In this document: in pieces, positions 9,269 through 17,399 of the stretch
How the letters are laid out: the number at the start of each line of letters is the position of its first letter
Position numbering within the stretch: position 1 is the stretch's first letter
DNA from: Halorubrum cibi
Lineage (GTDB): Archaea > Halobacteriota > Halobacteria > Halobacteriales > Haloferacaceae
Direction: 5' to 3'
DNA: 64,000 bases
Assembly (NCBI RefSeq): GCF_900182635.1
Contig: NZ_FXTD01000013.1
Location: forward strand, 1 to 64,000
Made by a program: the position numbers and the translations under genes
The notes under the pieces: model-generated
What the model saw: the letters and a program-made list of their open reading frames with translations, nothing else
What the model was told of the DNA's origin: nothing
The model's database searches: none

Positions 9269-9310
9269 ATGACCGGACCCATCGAACGGCTCGGAGGGGG
9301 GAAACGGTGA
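9269..9310 (+). CDS. Possible 13-residue leader ORF
   Basis: ATG at 9269 reads 13 codons and ends in TGA at 9308-9310, which overlaps the GTG start of the next gene (GTGA, 3-nt overlap). A TATA-like TATTA at 9231-9235 would place transcription start just before this ATG, so the leader would be translated first and the GTG reached by reinitiation. No homology can be judged at this length. Confidence 0.35.
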   Translation: MTGPIERLGGGKR

Positions 9311-10026
9311 ACCCCAACCGGGTCGATTTCGTCGTCGATCTGGCGTACGGGCTCATGATATTCGTCGCCGTCGTCCTCTTCTCGGTCGTCGGCAACCAGG
9401 TCGGGATCGCCTTCGGGCTCGGCGTGCTCATCTCGTACGCCATCCACGTCTTCTGGAAGATGGCCCGGTTCGACCCCGAGTGGATGACTCAGGAGGTCAC
9501 GGAGAACGTCGAGGAGACGCTGAAGACCGAGGTCGACGCAGTGATCGAGCGCCTCGAGGAGGTGAACGACCGCGTCGACCGTCGCCCCCGCGCCGACGAG
9601 GTCGAGGAGGCGGTCGACGAGAGCGTCGGAAAGGTCTCGGAGGACGTCGAGAAGACCGTCGAGGAGAAGGTCGGCGAGGTGACGAAGGACGTCGAGGAGA
9701 CCGTCGAGAAGGTGTCGGAGGACGTCGAGAAGACGGTCGAAGAGACGGTCGGTGAGACGGTCGAGAAGACGGTGGGCGAGACCGTCGAGAAGACCGTCGA
9801 AGAGCAGGTCGGCGAGACGGTGGAAGGGGCCGTCGAGGAGACGGTGGAGGAAACGGTGGAAGGAACCGTGGAGGAGACCGTCGAGAAAACCGTGGAAGAG
9901 ACGGTCGAGGAGACGGTGGGCGACACCGTCGAAGAGACCGTCGACAAGCGGATCGAGGAGGTCGTCGACGAGGACGCCGTCGAGGACGAGAGTGGCACCG
10001 GGTCGGACGACGACGAAGCAAAGTAA
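9307..10026 (+). CDS. Membrane-anchored Val/Glu/Thr helical repeat protein
   Basis: 239 residues, function unknown. Residues 7-50 are hydrophobic and form one or two membrane segments. A charged stretch (51-100) follows. Residues 103-140 carry valines at mostly 4-4-3 spacing, an 11-residue (hendecad) period. From 140 to 212 every fourth residue is Val, in units such as VEET, VEKT, VGET. The tail is acidic (DESGTGSDDDEAK). The repeat predicts a long right-twisting amphipathic helix or bundle on one face of the membrane. Start is the GTG at 9307, the only start that keeps the membrane segments; it overlaps a leader ORF stop. Confidence 0.75.
   Translation: MNPNRVDFVVDLAYGLMIFVAVVLFSVVGNQVGIAFGLGVLISYAIHVFWKMARFDPEWMTQEVTENVEETLKTEVDAVIERLEEVNDRVDRRPRADEVEEAVDESVGKVSEDVEKTVEEKVGEVTKDVEETVEKVSEDVEKTVEETVGETVEKTVGETVEKTVEEQVGETVEGAVEETVEETVEGTVEETVEKTVEETVEETVGDTVEETVDKRIEEVVDEDAVEDESGTGSDDDEAK
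9724..9942 (+). repeat. 12-nt period coding repeat (four-residue Val repeat)
   Basis: About 18 consecutive 12-nt units of the form GTC-GAG-GAG-ACG and variants encode residues 140-212. Units differ mainly at synonymous third positions and alternate GAG/GGC at the second codon, which suggests an old repeat kept for its amino-acid period. Confidence 0.8.
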
Positions 10027-10066
10027 GACGGCGCGGTGGCGGCGGTACCGGCCCTTTCGTCCCCGT

Positions 10067-10543
10067 TCAGCTCCGCTCGCGAGCCACGACCGCGACCGCC
10101 GCGACGACCGAGAGGAACCCGGCGAGGAACCCGACCGGCTGAACCAACAGCCGCTGGAGGACGACCCCGCCCGGCTCGCGTTCGACCGACCGAGTCCAGA
10201 ACTCGTAGTGCGTCCCGTCGTGAGCGACGACGATCAACCCGTCCCCGAGCGTGGGCCCCGACGGGTACGAGAGCGAATCGACTCGCTCGGACGGGTCTTC
10301 CACCGTGAATCCGCCGTCGGGCGACTCGCGGGCCCGATCGAAAGCGTCGCGCGCGGCCGCCTCGAGGTCGTCGCGGTCGACCACGTCGGCCTCGTCGTAG
10401 GGCTGCGTTTCGGGGCCGACCGGTTGGACCGCGTGGGCGTACGCGGTCGTCGGCTCCGCGACCGGGACGGGGAGGTACAGCGGGTTCGCCATCAGTAGCC
10501 CGCCGAGCGCGAGGAGGACCACGACGGTGACGTGCCGGGACAT
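10067..10543 (-). CDS. Hypothetical haloarchaeal membrane protein
   Basis: 158 residues, not recognised as a named family. An N-terminal hydrophobic helix (residues 4-24) could be a signal anchor, and a second hydrophobic helix lies near the C-terminus (about 130-153), ending in Arg/Glu. The domain between is acidic, soluble and without cysteines, so the likely topology is an extracytoplasmic domain between two anchors. The ATG at 10543 is chosen because the longer frame (to 10804) overlaps the next gene and lacks hydrophobic start features. Confidence 0.65.
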   Translation of the reverse strand: MSRHVTVVVLLALGGLLMANPLYLPVPVAEPTTAYAHAVQPVGPETQPYDEADVVDRDDLEAAARDAFDRARESPDGGFTVEDPSERVDSLSYPSGPTLGDGLIVVAHDGTHYEFWTRSVEREPGGVVLQRLLVQPVGFLAGFLSVVAAVAVVARERS

Positions 10544-10676
10544 GGGATCGCTATCGCCGGGACGCGACAAGAGGGTTTCCGCCCGGAGAGCGGTCGGCGT
10601 CGCTGTCGCAGTCGGCCGGCCTCCGCGATGGAGCCCGCACGGAACGCCTATCCGATCCGGGGACGCGATCCGAGAC

Positions 10677-11528
10677 ATGACCGACGACCTCGACACGCCG
10701 GTGCTCGACAACCACCTCCATCTCGACCCGCGGCACGGCCGCGGCATCGACGCAGTCGACGACTTCGCCCGCCTCGGGGGGACCCACCTCCTCGTCGTCA
10801 ACAAGCCCTCGTGGCTCCTCGGCGTCGACGTCGAGGAGCCGGCGGACTTCCAGGCGGTCTTCGAGGAGACGATCGACGCCGTCGACGCCGCGACCGATGC
10901 CCTGCCCGGCCGCGCGTGGCCCGTCCTCGGCGTTCACCCCGGGCTCGTGAACCGACTCGTCGACGACCGCGGCTTCTCGCCGGAGGAGGCGCGCGATCTG
11001 ATGTGCGGCGGGATCGACGTGGCGAGCGAGTTCGTCGATGCCGGCCGCGCGCTGGCGCTCAAATCGGGTCGCCCCCACTACGACGTGAGCGACGCCGTGT
11101 GGGAGGCCTCGAACGCCGTGACCCGCCGCGCGTTCGAACGGGCCGCCGAGATCGGCTGCGCGGTCCAGCTCCACACGGAGGCGAGCGAGGACCTCACCGA
11201 CCTCGCGGCGGTCGCCGAGTCGGTCGGGCTCGACCCGACGAACGTGGTGAAACACTACGCGGCCGGGCGGCTCGCGGGGCCGATCCCGAGCGTGATGAGC
11301 GAGAAGGACCGGCTGAAACGTGCCGCGGAGTCGGACGAACCGTTCCTGATGGAGACGGACTTCGTCGACGACCCCGACAGACCGGGGATGGTACTCGGTC
11401 CGAAGACCGTCCCGCGGCGGGTCCGGTGGATGCTCGAGTCGGGATACGAGGACGCCGTCCGCCGCGCGCACGTCGAGACGCCCGCCGCGGTGTACGGGAT
11501 CGACACCGAGGCGACGCTGGAGGCGTGA
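10677..11528 (+). CDS. TatD-like metal-dependent hydrolase (archaeal COG1099 type)
   Basis: 283-residue TIM-barrel amidohydrolase. The N-terminal metal motif DNHLHL (HxH) lies near residue 12, VLGVHPGL near 85, VQLHTEA near 165, and ETDFVDDP near 225 supplies the last aspartate. These match the TatD-related archaeal family whose substrate is unknown; bacterial TatD is a 3'-5' exonuclease. The start at 10677 precedes the conserved HxH strand by about 10 residues; an upstream extension to 10527 overlaps the divergent membrane-protein gene. Confidence 0.87.
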   Translation: MTDDLDTPVLDNHLHLDPRHGRGIDAVDDFARLGGTHLLVVNKPSWLLGVDVEEPADFQAVFEETIDAVDAATDALPGRAWPVLGVHPGLVNRLVDDRGFSPEEARDLMCGGIDVASEFVDAGRALALKSGRPHYDVSDAVWEASNAVTRRAFERAAEIGCAVQLHTEASEDLTDLAAVAESVGLDPTNVVKHYAAGRLAGPIPSVMSEKDRLKRAAESDEPFLMETDFVDDPDRPGMVLGPKTVPRRVRWMLESGYEDAVRRAHVETPAAVYGIDTEATLEA

Positions 11529-11622
11529 GCGAGACGGACGCGAGCCGCGGCTCGGATCCGTGAACCCCGCAATCGCTGCCCGGAAACAGTAGTTATTAAT
11601 CGTGTAGTTCGTATCGGGAGGT

Positions 11623-11874
11623 ATGGCCGAGATAGCCATCGAGTACGCCTCCGGGAACCGCCTCCGTTCGGAGGCCGAGACGGCCCGACGCCTGATCGAC
11701 GCCTACCTCGGAGACCGTCCCGACGTCGACGACGTGACCCTCTCGCCGTCGACGGAGTCGGTGTTCTGCGTCAGCGTCGAGGGCGACCGGATCTGGTGTA
11801 CCGACCCCCGCGAGTGGATCGACTCGATGGAGGCGGTATCCGCCGCTCGCAGTCGGCTCGCCGAGGGCCACTGA
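11623..11874 (+). CDS. Small conserved hypothetical protein
   Basis: 83 residues, soluble, acidic, with no family I recognise. It has a standard alpha/beta pattern: a helix of Arg/Glu residues, an acidic loop, then a SVFCVSVEGDRIWCTDP strand-turn-strand carrying two cysteines. TTATTAA at 11592-11598 lies about 27 nt before the ATG, so it is probably leaderless. The GGAGGT touching the ATG is too close to act as a Shine-Dalgarno site. Confidence 0.7.
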   Translation: MAEIAIEYASGNRLRSEAETARRLIDAYLGDRPDVDDVTLSPSTESVFCVSVEGDRIWCTDPREWIDSMEAVSAARSRLAEGH

Positions 11875-11930
11875 ACGCGGGGAACGCGCGCGAACCGCGC
11901 CGATCGACGTGTCGTTCGGTCCGTGAGGCG

Positions 11931-12755
11931 TCAGGCCGTCGAGCCGGCGGCGCGTGCGTGGACGAACTCTCGAAGCAGCTTCCCGCCGAGAGCCGCGGCT
12001 TGGCCGTCGTCGCGGTCGTTCACCTCGACCACGTCGAAGCCGTCCGCGTGCGGCCCCACCGCGCGCACGAGGTCCCGGACCTCTCGAGGGTGGAGTCCGA
12101 ACGGCTCCATCGTCCCCGTTCCGGGCGCGAATCCCGGGTCGACCCCGTCGATATCGATCGAGAGGTACGTCGACCCGTCGGCGAACCGGCCCGGATCGAG
12201 GTCGTCGATCCACCCGCGGGCGTCCTCGGGTGCGACGACCTCGACGTCGCTCTCGGCGGCGCGGTCCCACTCCTCCGGCGAGCCGGCGCGCGCGCCGACG
12301 ACCACCGCGCGGTCGACGACGTCGAGCGCGTGGCGGGTGACGCAGGCGTGGTTCCAGGGATTGCCGGCGTACTCCGCCCGGAGGTCGAGGTGTGCGTCGA
12401 CGACGACGAGCGTCTCCGGCGAGACGGCCTCGACGCCGGCGTAGGTGACGGTGTGTTCCCCGCCGATCGCGAGCGGGACCGCGTCGTCGAGGACGACGCT
12501 CCGGAGTTCGGCGGCGAGATGGTCGAGGTACTCGCGCGTGTCGTCCCAGGGGGCGACGTCGCCCGCGTCGTGGACGCCGAGCGCGGAGAAGTGGCTGTCC
12601 GTCCGCTCGTCGTAGTCGTCGTAGGATCGAGAGAATCGCCGGATCCGGTCGGGTCCGAACCGGGTTCCGGGCTGGAACGTGGTCGTGGCGTCGAGGGGAG
12701 CGCCGACGACCACGTACGATGCCGCGTCGCGGTCGGCGGTCGCTCCGGGGAACAT
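11931..12755 (-). CDS. speB: Agmatinase-like ureohydrolase, probable aIF5A deoxyhypusine-pathway enzyme
   Basis: 274 residues of the arginase/agmatinase fold. Mn-binding motifs are present: GGEHT, VVDAHLDL, and SIDIDGVDPGFAPGTGT. The gene starts 4 nt after the aIF5A stop and is surely cotranscribed. In Haloferax volcanii the agmatinase-like protein has been linked to making deoxyhypusine on aIF5A through an agmatine-derived intermediate, so this copy is better read as an aIF5A-modification enzyme than as a free-agmatine hydrolase. The GGEHT form (Glu for the usual Asp) is a small deviation. A separate arginase lies at 52953. Confidence 0.9.
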   Translation of the reverse strand: MFPGATADRDAASYVVVGAPLDATTTFQPGTRFGPDRIRRFSRSYDDYDERTDSHFSALGVHDAGDVAPWDDTREYLDHLAAELRSVVLDDAVPLAIGGEHTVTYAGVEAVSPETLVVVDAHLDLRAEYAGNPWNHACVTRHALDVVDRAVVVGARAGSPEEWDRAAESDVEVVAPEDARGWIDDLDPGRFADGSTYLSIDIDGVDPGFAPGTGTMEPFGLHPREVRDLVRAVGPHADGFDVVEVNDRDDGQAAALGGKLLREFVHARAAGSTA

Positions 12756-12759
12756 CCGA

Positions 12760-13137
12760 CTACCCGACGACCTTGCGCTGGCCCTCGTACTCGAGGTACT
12801 CGATGGTGTCGTCCGAGGAGAAGTCCTCGCCCTCGGGGATCCGCATCGTGAACGTCTCGTAGGTGTCCAGGTCCATGACCTGCGCGTCGTCGCCGGAGAC
12901 GGAGACGACCTGCCCTTGCTTCCGCTCGATGATCGGCACCCACACCTTCGCGTCGACCGGCTGCGAGAGCGAGCGCTTCTTCTCGTCGAAGACGCCCTTC
13001 CCCTCGACGCGGGCCTTGGCGCTGCCGTGTTTCCCGGGCTTGGCGGTGCTGTAGTGGTTGATCTTACAGGGCGAGCTGTCCATCATGACGTAGCTCCCCT
13101 CCTGGAGTTCTCGAACCTGCTTCTGCTCTCGCGGCAT
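12760..13137 (-). CDS. eif5A: Translation factor aIF5A
   Basis: 125 residues, full length for archaeal IF5A. The N-terminal SH3-like domain carries the modified-lysine loop KPGKHGSAK around residues 34-42; the lysine before HG is the hypusine/deoxyhypusine acceptor. The C-terminal half is the OB-fold domain. It rescues ribosomes stalled on difficult peptide bonds such as polyproline. First gene of a two-gene operon with the agmatinase-like enzyme, preceded by a textbook TATA box. Confidence 0.97.
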   Translation of the reverse strand: MPREQKQVRELQEGSYVMMDSSPCKINHYSTAKPGKHGSAKARVEGKGVFDEKKRSLSQPVDAKVWVPIIERKQGQVVSVSGDDAQVMDLDTYETFTMRIPEGEDFSSDDTIEYLEYEGQRKVVG

Positions 13138-13160
13138 ACACCGGCTTACCCCCGGCGCGG

Positions 13161-13168
13161 GTATAAAC
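13161..13168 (-). promoter_or_regulatory. TATA box of the aIF5A-agmatinase operon
   Basis: Reads GTTTATAC on the minus strand, centred about 27 nt before the aIF5A ATG at 13137. Transcription therefore likely starts at or next to the ATG. Confidence 0.85.
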
Positions 13169-13264
13169 GGTTTGGAACGTCGCGAGTGCGTCCGGAACGC
13201 CGCGAGTACGCCCGGAACGTCGTGGCTGCGACGTGGAACATCGCGGACCGTCGATCGGGACGAA

Positions 13265-13534
13265 CTACGGATGGAACTCGTCGTCGTACCCCCCCTCGTC
13301 GTCCTCGTCCGGCGGGACGAGGTGTCCCGTGAGGAGGTAGCTGACGACGAACAGCGCGATGAAACCCACCCCCACGGCGGCGGTCGTCCGCACCACGAAC
13401 GGGAAGTCGATCCAGAGGAAGTACCGGTCCGCGACCGCGATGGCGACGATCGCGACCAGGATCGACTTCTGTTCGTCCGTCGGATCCCGGACGAGCCCGA
13501 CGAGGTCGTCCTTGAGGTCGCCGGCGAGCCCCAT
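13265..13534 (-). CDS. Small two-helix membrane protein
   Basis: 89 residues, unnamed. Two hydrophobic helices (about 25-43 and 47-68) are flanked by a charged N-terminus and a strongly acidic C-terminal tail ([14 protein letters not shown]). The ATG directly abuts the stop of the upstream aminotransferase with no gap, so the two are cotranscribed. No functional motif. Confidence 0.7.
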   Translation of the reverse strand: MGLAGDLKDDLVGLVRDPTDEQKSILVAIVAIAVADRYFLWIDFPFVVRTTAAVGVGFIALFVVSYLLTGHLVPPDEDDEGGYDDEFHP

Positions 13535-14704
13535 TCAGCGGCTCCCCCCGTTCGGGACCGCGTCGTCGGCCGTCCTCCCGTCGTCGTCCGTCTCCGCGTC
13601 GCCTTCGTGCGCCTCGATGACCGCGCTCACCCGGTCGAGCCCCTCCTCGAGGGTCTCCCGCCGGTGCCCGAACCCGACGCGGAAGCGGTCCGGGAACCCG
13701 AAGAGGTCGCCCGGCGCGAGCACGACGCCCGCCTCCTCGACGACGGTCCGACAGAACTCGCGGGCGTCCGCGAACCCCTCCGGAACCGTCGGGAAGGCGT
13801 TGACGGAGGCGGGGTCGTGCCACTCCAGCCCGTGGCGGTCCACCCACGCCGCGATCCGCTCGCGGTTCTCGTCGGCCAGTTCGCGGTTCTCCGCCAAGAT
13901 CCGATCCTCGCGTCGACCGAGCGCCTGCTTCGCGACGTGCTGGCCGAAGATGCTCGGCGAGATGGTGGTGTAGTCCTTCCATCGCCAGGCGCGCTCGATC
14001 ACCGGCTCCGGGCCGGCGATCCAGCCGAACCGCAGCCCGGAGAGCCCGTACGCCTTCGTCAGGCTCGTGGTCGAGATCCCGTGCGCGCCGAAACTCGCCA
14101 CCGGCTCCTGCGGCGACGACGCGAGCAGCCGGTACACCTCGTCACACAGCAGGTATGCGTCGTTCTCGACGGCGACGTCGTACACCTCCCGAACCCACTC
14201 CTCGACGTGGTATCGGCCGGTCGGGTTGTTCGGGTTGTTCACGACGACGACCGCTGTGTCCTCGCGGACCGCGTCCGCGACCGCGTCGGGGTCCAGCTCC
14301 CACTCCGGCGGGGAGAGTTCGACGCGGGTGACCTCGCCGAACGCCTCGGGGACCGCGTGGAGCGCCTGGTAGGTCGGCGTGACGACGACGGCGTGCGAGC
14401 CGGAGCCGACCCCGTCGTCGCCGACCGGGTCGTCCGAGCCCACGAGCGAGAGGAACGTCAGGAAGTTCGCCTCCTGTGTGCCGCAGGTGAAGAGGACCTC
14501 GTCGGCGCTGCGGCCGTACCGCTCGCCGACGCGGGCGCGGAACTCCGGGTCGCCGTTCGTCGGGATCACGTACCCCACCTCTCCGGGATCGAGGTCGAAC
14601 CGGTCCGCCCTGAGCGATCGGATCCCGCTCTCGGCGAGCATGACGTCCGCCTCGTGTTCGTACTTCGCGAACCACCGTTCGAGTCCGAACGGGTCGATGG
14701 TCAT
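13535..14704 (-). CDS. PLP-dependent aminotransferase, class I/II
   Basis: 389 residues, fold-type I. Visible motifs: CGTQEANFL in the cofactor-phosphate region, [16 protein letters not shown] with the PLP-binding Asp, and [15 protein letters not shown], whose Lys forms the Schiff base. The substrate is not determined by sequence; the family includes aspartate, aromatic and branched-chain transaminases. The start at 14704 is used because the longer frame (to 15730) is antisense to thymidylate synthase. Divergent from thyA with a shared 150-bp promoter region. Confidence 0.9.
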   Translation of the reverse strand: MTIDPFGLERWFAKYEHEADVMLAESGIRSLRADRFDLDPGEVGYVIPTNGDPEFRARVGERYGRSADEVLFTCGTQEANFLTFLSLVGSDDPVGDDGVGSGSHAVVVTPTYQALHAVPEAFGEVTRVELSPPEWELDPDAVADAVREDTAVVVVNNPNNPTGRYHVEEWVREVYDVAVENDAYLLCDEVYRLLASSPQEPVASFGAHGISTTSLTKAYGLSGLRFGWIAGPEPVIERAWRWKDYTTISPSIFGQHVAKQALGRREDRILAENRELADENRERIAAWVDRHGLEWHDPASVNAFPTVPEGFADAREFCRTVVEEAGVVLAPGDLFGFPDRFRVGFGHRRETLEEGLDRVSAVIEAHEGDAETDDDGRTADDAVPNGGSR

Positions 14705-14770
14705 GCCGCCCACTCCGGGCGGCGCGAGGTTAGTTGCTGCGGTCGGGTTAATGAGTCTCAAAGGATGTGC

Positions 14771-14777
14771 TTTATAT
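14771..14777 (+). promoter_or_regulatory. TATA box upstream of thyA-folA
   Basis: TTTATAT lies about 80 nt before the thyA ATG at 14855, implying a leader of roughly 55 nt, unlike most genes in the window. No second TATA-like element closer to the ATG stood out. Confidence 0.5.
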
Positions 14778-14854
14778 TTCGCCGTGCGTGGGTTCCGACA
14801 GACCGATCGCGGCGACGCCGCGAACGTCGGGGCGACTCCCCACGACACCACACG

Positions 14855-15883
14855 ATGCAACAGTATCTCGACCTCGTCGACGACGCGCTCTCGACGGGCA
14901 CGTACAAGCCGAATCGGACCGGCGTGGACACCATCGCGACGTTCAGCGCCGGCTACACCGTCGACCTCGCGGAGGGCTTTCCCCTCCTCACGACGAAGCG
15001 GATGGACGGCTATCGCTGGAACTCGCTCATCCACGAGGTGATCTGGTACCTCTCCGGGGAGGAGCACATCGAGAACCTCCGCGAGGAGACGAAGATCTGG
15101 GACGCGTGGGCCGACGAGGAGGGCCGCCTCGACACGGCGTACGGCCGGTTCTGGCGGCGGTATCCGGTGCCGGACGACGCCGACGCGCTTCCCGGCGAGA
15201 CGTGGCCCGAGGACGGCCACCGCTGGGTGACCGTCGAGGAGGACGCGGACGGCACGACGCGGCGCACCTTCGACCAGATCGCCTACGTGCTCGACACGCT
15301 CGAGGAGAACCCGAACTCCCGGCGGATGGTCGTGAACGCGTGGCACCCCGCGAACGCGACCGTCTCGACGCTGCCGCCGTGTCACTACACCTTCGTCGTC
15401 AACGTCCAGGGCGGGAAACTCAACCTCCACCTCACCCAGCGGTCCGGCGACATCGCGCTCGGCGTCCCGTTCAACGTCGCGGCGTACGCGCTGCTCGCGA
15501 ACGCGATCGCACAACGGACCGGGTTCGAGGTCGGCGAGTTCGGCCACACGATCGTCGACGCGCACGCCTACTGCGGACGGGGCGACCGCGGCGCGTGGTA
15601 CGACGAGAACCTCCCCGCACTCCAGGATCGGCTCGCGGACGCGGAGGGGAAGGCCGACTACCGCGACGTCAGGGCCTGGCTCGAGGACGCCGCCCCCGCG
15701 GAGGTCGACGGCGAGGAGGGGTACGACCACGTCCCCGGCCTCCTCGAACAGCTCTCGCGCGAGCCCCGCGAGCGCCCCCGGATCGAGATCGCGGACGTGC
15801 CGCTCGACGAACTGACCTACGACGACGTCGAGGTCGTCGACTACGACTGCGCCGAGGGGATCTCGTTCGCGGTCGCGGAGTGA
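14855..15883 (+). CDS. thyA: Thymidylate synthase
   Basis: Methylates dUMP to dTMP with methylene-tetrahydrofolate. 342 residues, with the active-site cysteine in LPPCHYTFVV, RSGDIALGVPFN for dUMP binding, and NRTGVDT near the N-terminus. A haloarchaeal insertion near residues 95-140 (acidic, between RRYPVPDD and FDQIAYVL) accounts for the extra length over E. coli ThyA. Its stop overlaps the start of dihydrofolate reductase (TGATG), fitting coupled regeneration of tetrahydrofolate. Confidence 0.96.
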   Translation: MQQYLDLVDDALSTGTYKPNRTGVDTIATFSAGYTVDLAEGFPLLTTKRMDGYRWNSLIHEVIWYLSGEEHIENLREETKIWDAWADEEGRLDTAYGRFWRRYPVPDDADALPGETWPEDGHRWVTVEEDADGTTRRTFDQIAYVLDTLEENPNSRRMVVNAWHPANATVSTLPPCHYTFVVNVQGGKLNLHLTQRSGDIALGVPFNVAAYALLANAIAQRTGFEVGEFGHTIVDAHAYCGRGDRGAWYDENLPALQDRLADAEGKADYRDVRAWLEDAAPAEVDGEEGYDHVPGLLEQLSREPRERPRIEIADVPLDELTYDDVEVVDYDCAEGISFAVAE

Positions 15884-16431
15884 TGGCGGGGAGCGAACCC
15901 GCCGACGCGGTGGATCCCGGCCCCGGCGACGCGTCCTTCGTCCTCGTCGCGGCCGTCGCGGAGAACGGCGTCATCGGCGCGGACGGCGGGATGCCGTGGC
16001 ACTACCCGGCGGACCTGGCGCACTTCAAGCGGCTGACGACGGGTCATCCCGTGGTCCTCGGACGCGTCACCTACGAGAGCATCGCCGACCGGATCGACGG
16101 CCCGCTCCCGGACCGGACGAGCGTCGTGTTGACGACGGGCGACCCGAACTTTCCCGAGGAGGTCGTCGTCGCCGGCGGCGTCGAGGAGGCGGCGGCGCGG
16201 GCGCGGGCGGCCGCGGCCGAGCGCGGCGTCGAGGATATCTACGTGATCGGCGGCGCGAGCGTCTACGAGGCGTTCCTCCCGTTCGCCGACCGGATGGTCC
16301 TCACGGAGGTGCCGGAGTCGCCCGACGGCGACACGCGCTTCCCGGCATGGGACCCCGACGACTGGGTCGAGGTCGATCGACAGCGCGAGGGCGACCTCGC
16401 GTTCGTCACCTACGAGCGGGTCGAGGAGTGA
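15883..16431 (+). CDS. folA: Dihydrofolate reductase
   Basis: Regenerates tetrahydrofolate from the dihydrofolate made by thymidylate synthase. 182 residues. Motifs: VAENGVIGADGGMPWHYPADL (start of fold, substrate Asp/Trp loop), VVLGRVTYESI, and YVIGGASVYEAFLP. The first 18 residues are an acidic extension before the first strand. Overlaps thyA by 1 nt. A thymidylate synthase-DHFR pairing is also known in Haloferax. Confidence 0.95.
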   Translation: MAGSEPADAVDPGPGDASFVLVAAVAENGVIGADGGMPWHYPADLAHFKRLTTGHPVVLGRVTYESIADRIDGPLPDRTSVVLTTGDPNFPEEVVVAGGVEEAAARARAAAAERGVEDIYVIGGASVYEAFLPFADRMVLTEVPESPDGDTRFPAWDPDDWVEVDRQREGDLAFVTYERVEE

Positions 16432-16497
16432 GAGACGTTCCGGACGCCTCTCCGGCGTGGAACCGCTTATGTCCCCGCCGGCCCGAACGATGATAGC

Positions 16498-17325
16498 ATG
16501 GAAGTCGCGTTGATCACGGTCGGCGACGAGCTGCTCTCCGGCGACACGGTGAACACGAACGCCAACTGGCTCGCGGCGCGGCTGGCCGATCGGGGCGTCT
16601 CGGTGACGCGGATCCTCTCGGTTCCGGACGATCGGGAGACGATCGCCGAGCGGGTGGCGACCTACGGCGACGCCTTCGACCGAGTGATCGTCACCGGCGG
16701 GATCGGCGGGACGCCCGACGACGTGACGGTGGAGGCCGTCGCGGACGCGTTCGGTCGCGACCTCGCCGTCTCGGAGCTGGCCCGCGCCGACGTCGAGGAG
16801 CGGCTGGCCGAGATCGCGACCCGGATCCCGGACCGCGACCTCGACGTCGACGTCGATCGCGAGGCCGCGCTGCCCGAGGGGAGCCGACCGCTGTCGAACG
16901 AGGCGGGGCTCGCGCCCGGCTGCGTGCTCGAGAACGTGTACGTCCTGCCGGGGATCCCCGAGGAGTTGAAGGCGATGTTCGACTCCGTCGCGGACGAGTT
17001 CGCGGGCGAGCGCCGGTCGCGGTTCCTCTACACGGTCGAGCCCGAGGCGAACATCGTCCCCGCCCTCGAGGAGGCGATGGAGCGGTACGAGGTCACCGTC
17101 GGCTGTTATCCGGACCGAGAGGCGGGCCACAACCGGCTGAAGCTCGTCGGCACCGACGACGGGGAGCTGGCCGCCGGGAGCGAGTGGCTGCTCGGGACGA
17201 TCGACGCCAGCGAGTCCCCCGTCTCGCGCGACTGGGGCGACGGCGCCTCGGCCGATGCCGGGAGTTCGGGCAGTCGGGACGATGACGCGAACGGCTCGGA
17301 TCGGCACCGACCGCGTACCGGTTAA
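16498..17325 (+). CDS. CinA N-terminal-type (MoCF/COG1058) protein
   Basis: 275 residues. Residues 1-170 are a MoaB/MogA-like molybdopterin-binding fold with ALITVGDELLSGDTVNTNANWLA and VTGGIGGTPDDVT, the signatures of the CinA N-terminal family. The C-terminal part includes the KOW-like YPDREAGHNRLKLVGTD segment and ends in a disordered tail rich in Asp/Ser. The amidase domain is missing and is encoded separately at 19243-19812. In bacteria this domain can act as ADP-ribose pyrophosphatase; the archaeal role is unproven. TTATG 30 nt upstream suggests a leaderless start. Confidence 0.85.
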   Translation: MEVALITVGDELLSGDTVNTNANWLAARLADRGVSVTRILSVPDDRETIAERVATYGDAFDRVIVTGGIGGTPDDVTVEAVADAFGRDLAVSELARADVEERLAEIATRIPDRDLDVDVDREAALPEGSRPLSNEAGLAPGCVLENVYVLPGIPEELKAMFDSVADEFAGERRSRFLYTVEPEANIVPALEEAMERYEVTVGCYPDREAGHNRLKLVGTDDGELAAGSEWLLGTIDASESPVSRDWGDGASADAGSSGSRDDDANGSDRHRPRTG

Positions 17326-17399
17326 GGAGGATTTTTCAACCGTCCGGCGTAATAAAGGGTAATGAGCGAGCACGTCACCGCGCGAGCGGGTGAGAAGCG

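Noticed and set aside
11617-11622. GGAGGT as a Shine-Dalgarno site for the gene at 11623
   Set aside because: It touches the ATG, leaving no spacer; TTATTAA at the right distance points to a leaderless transcript.
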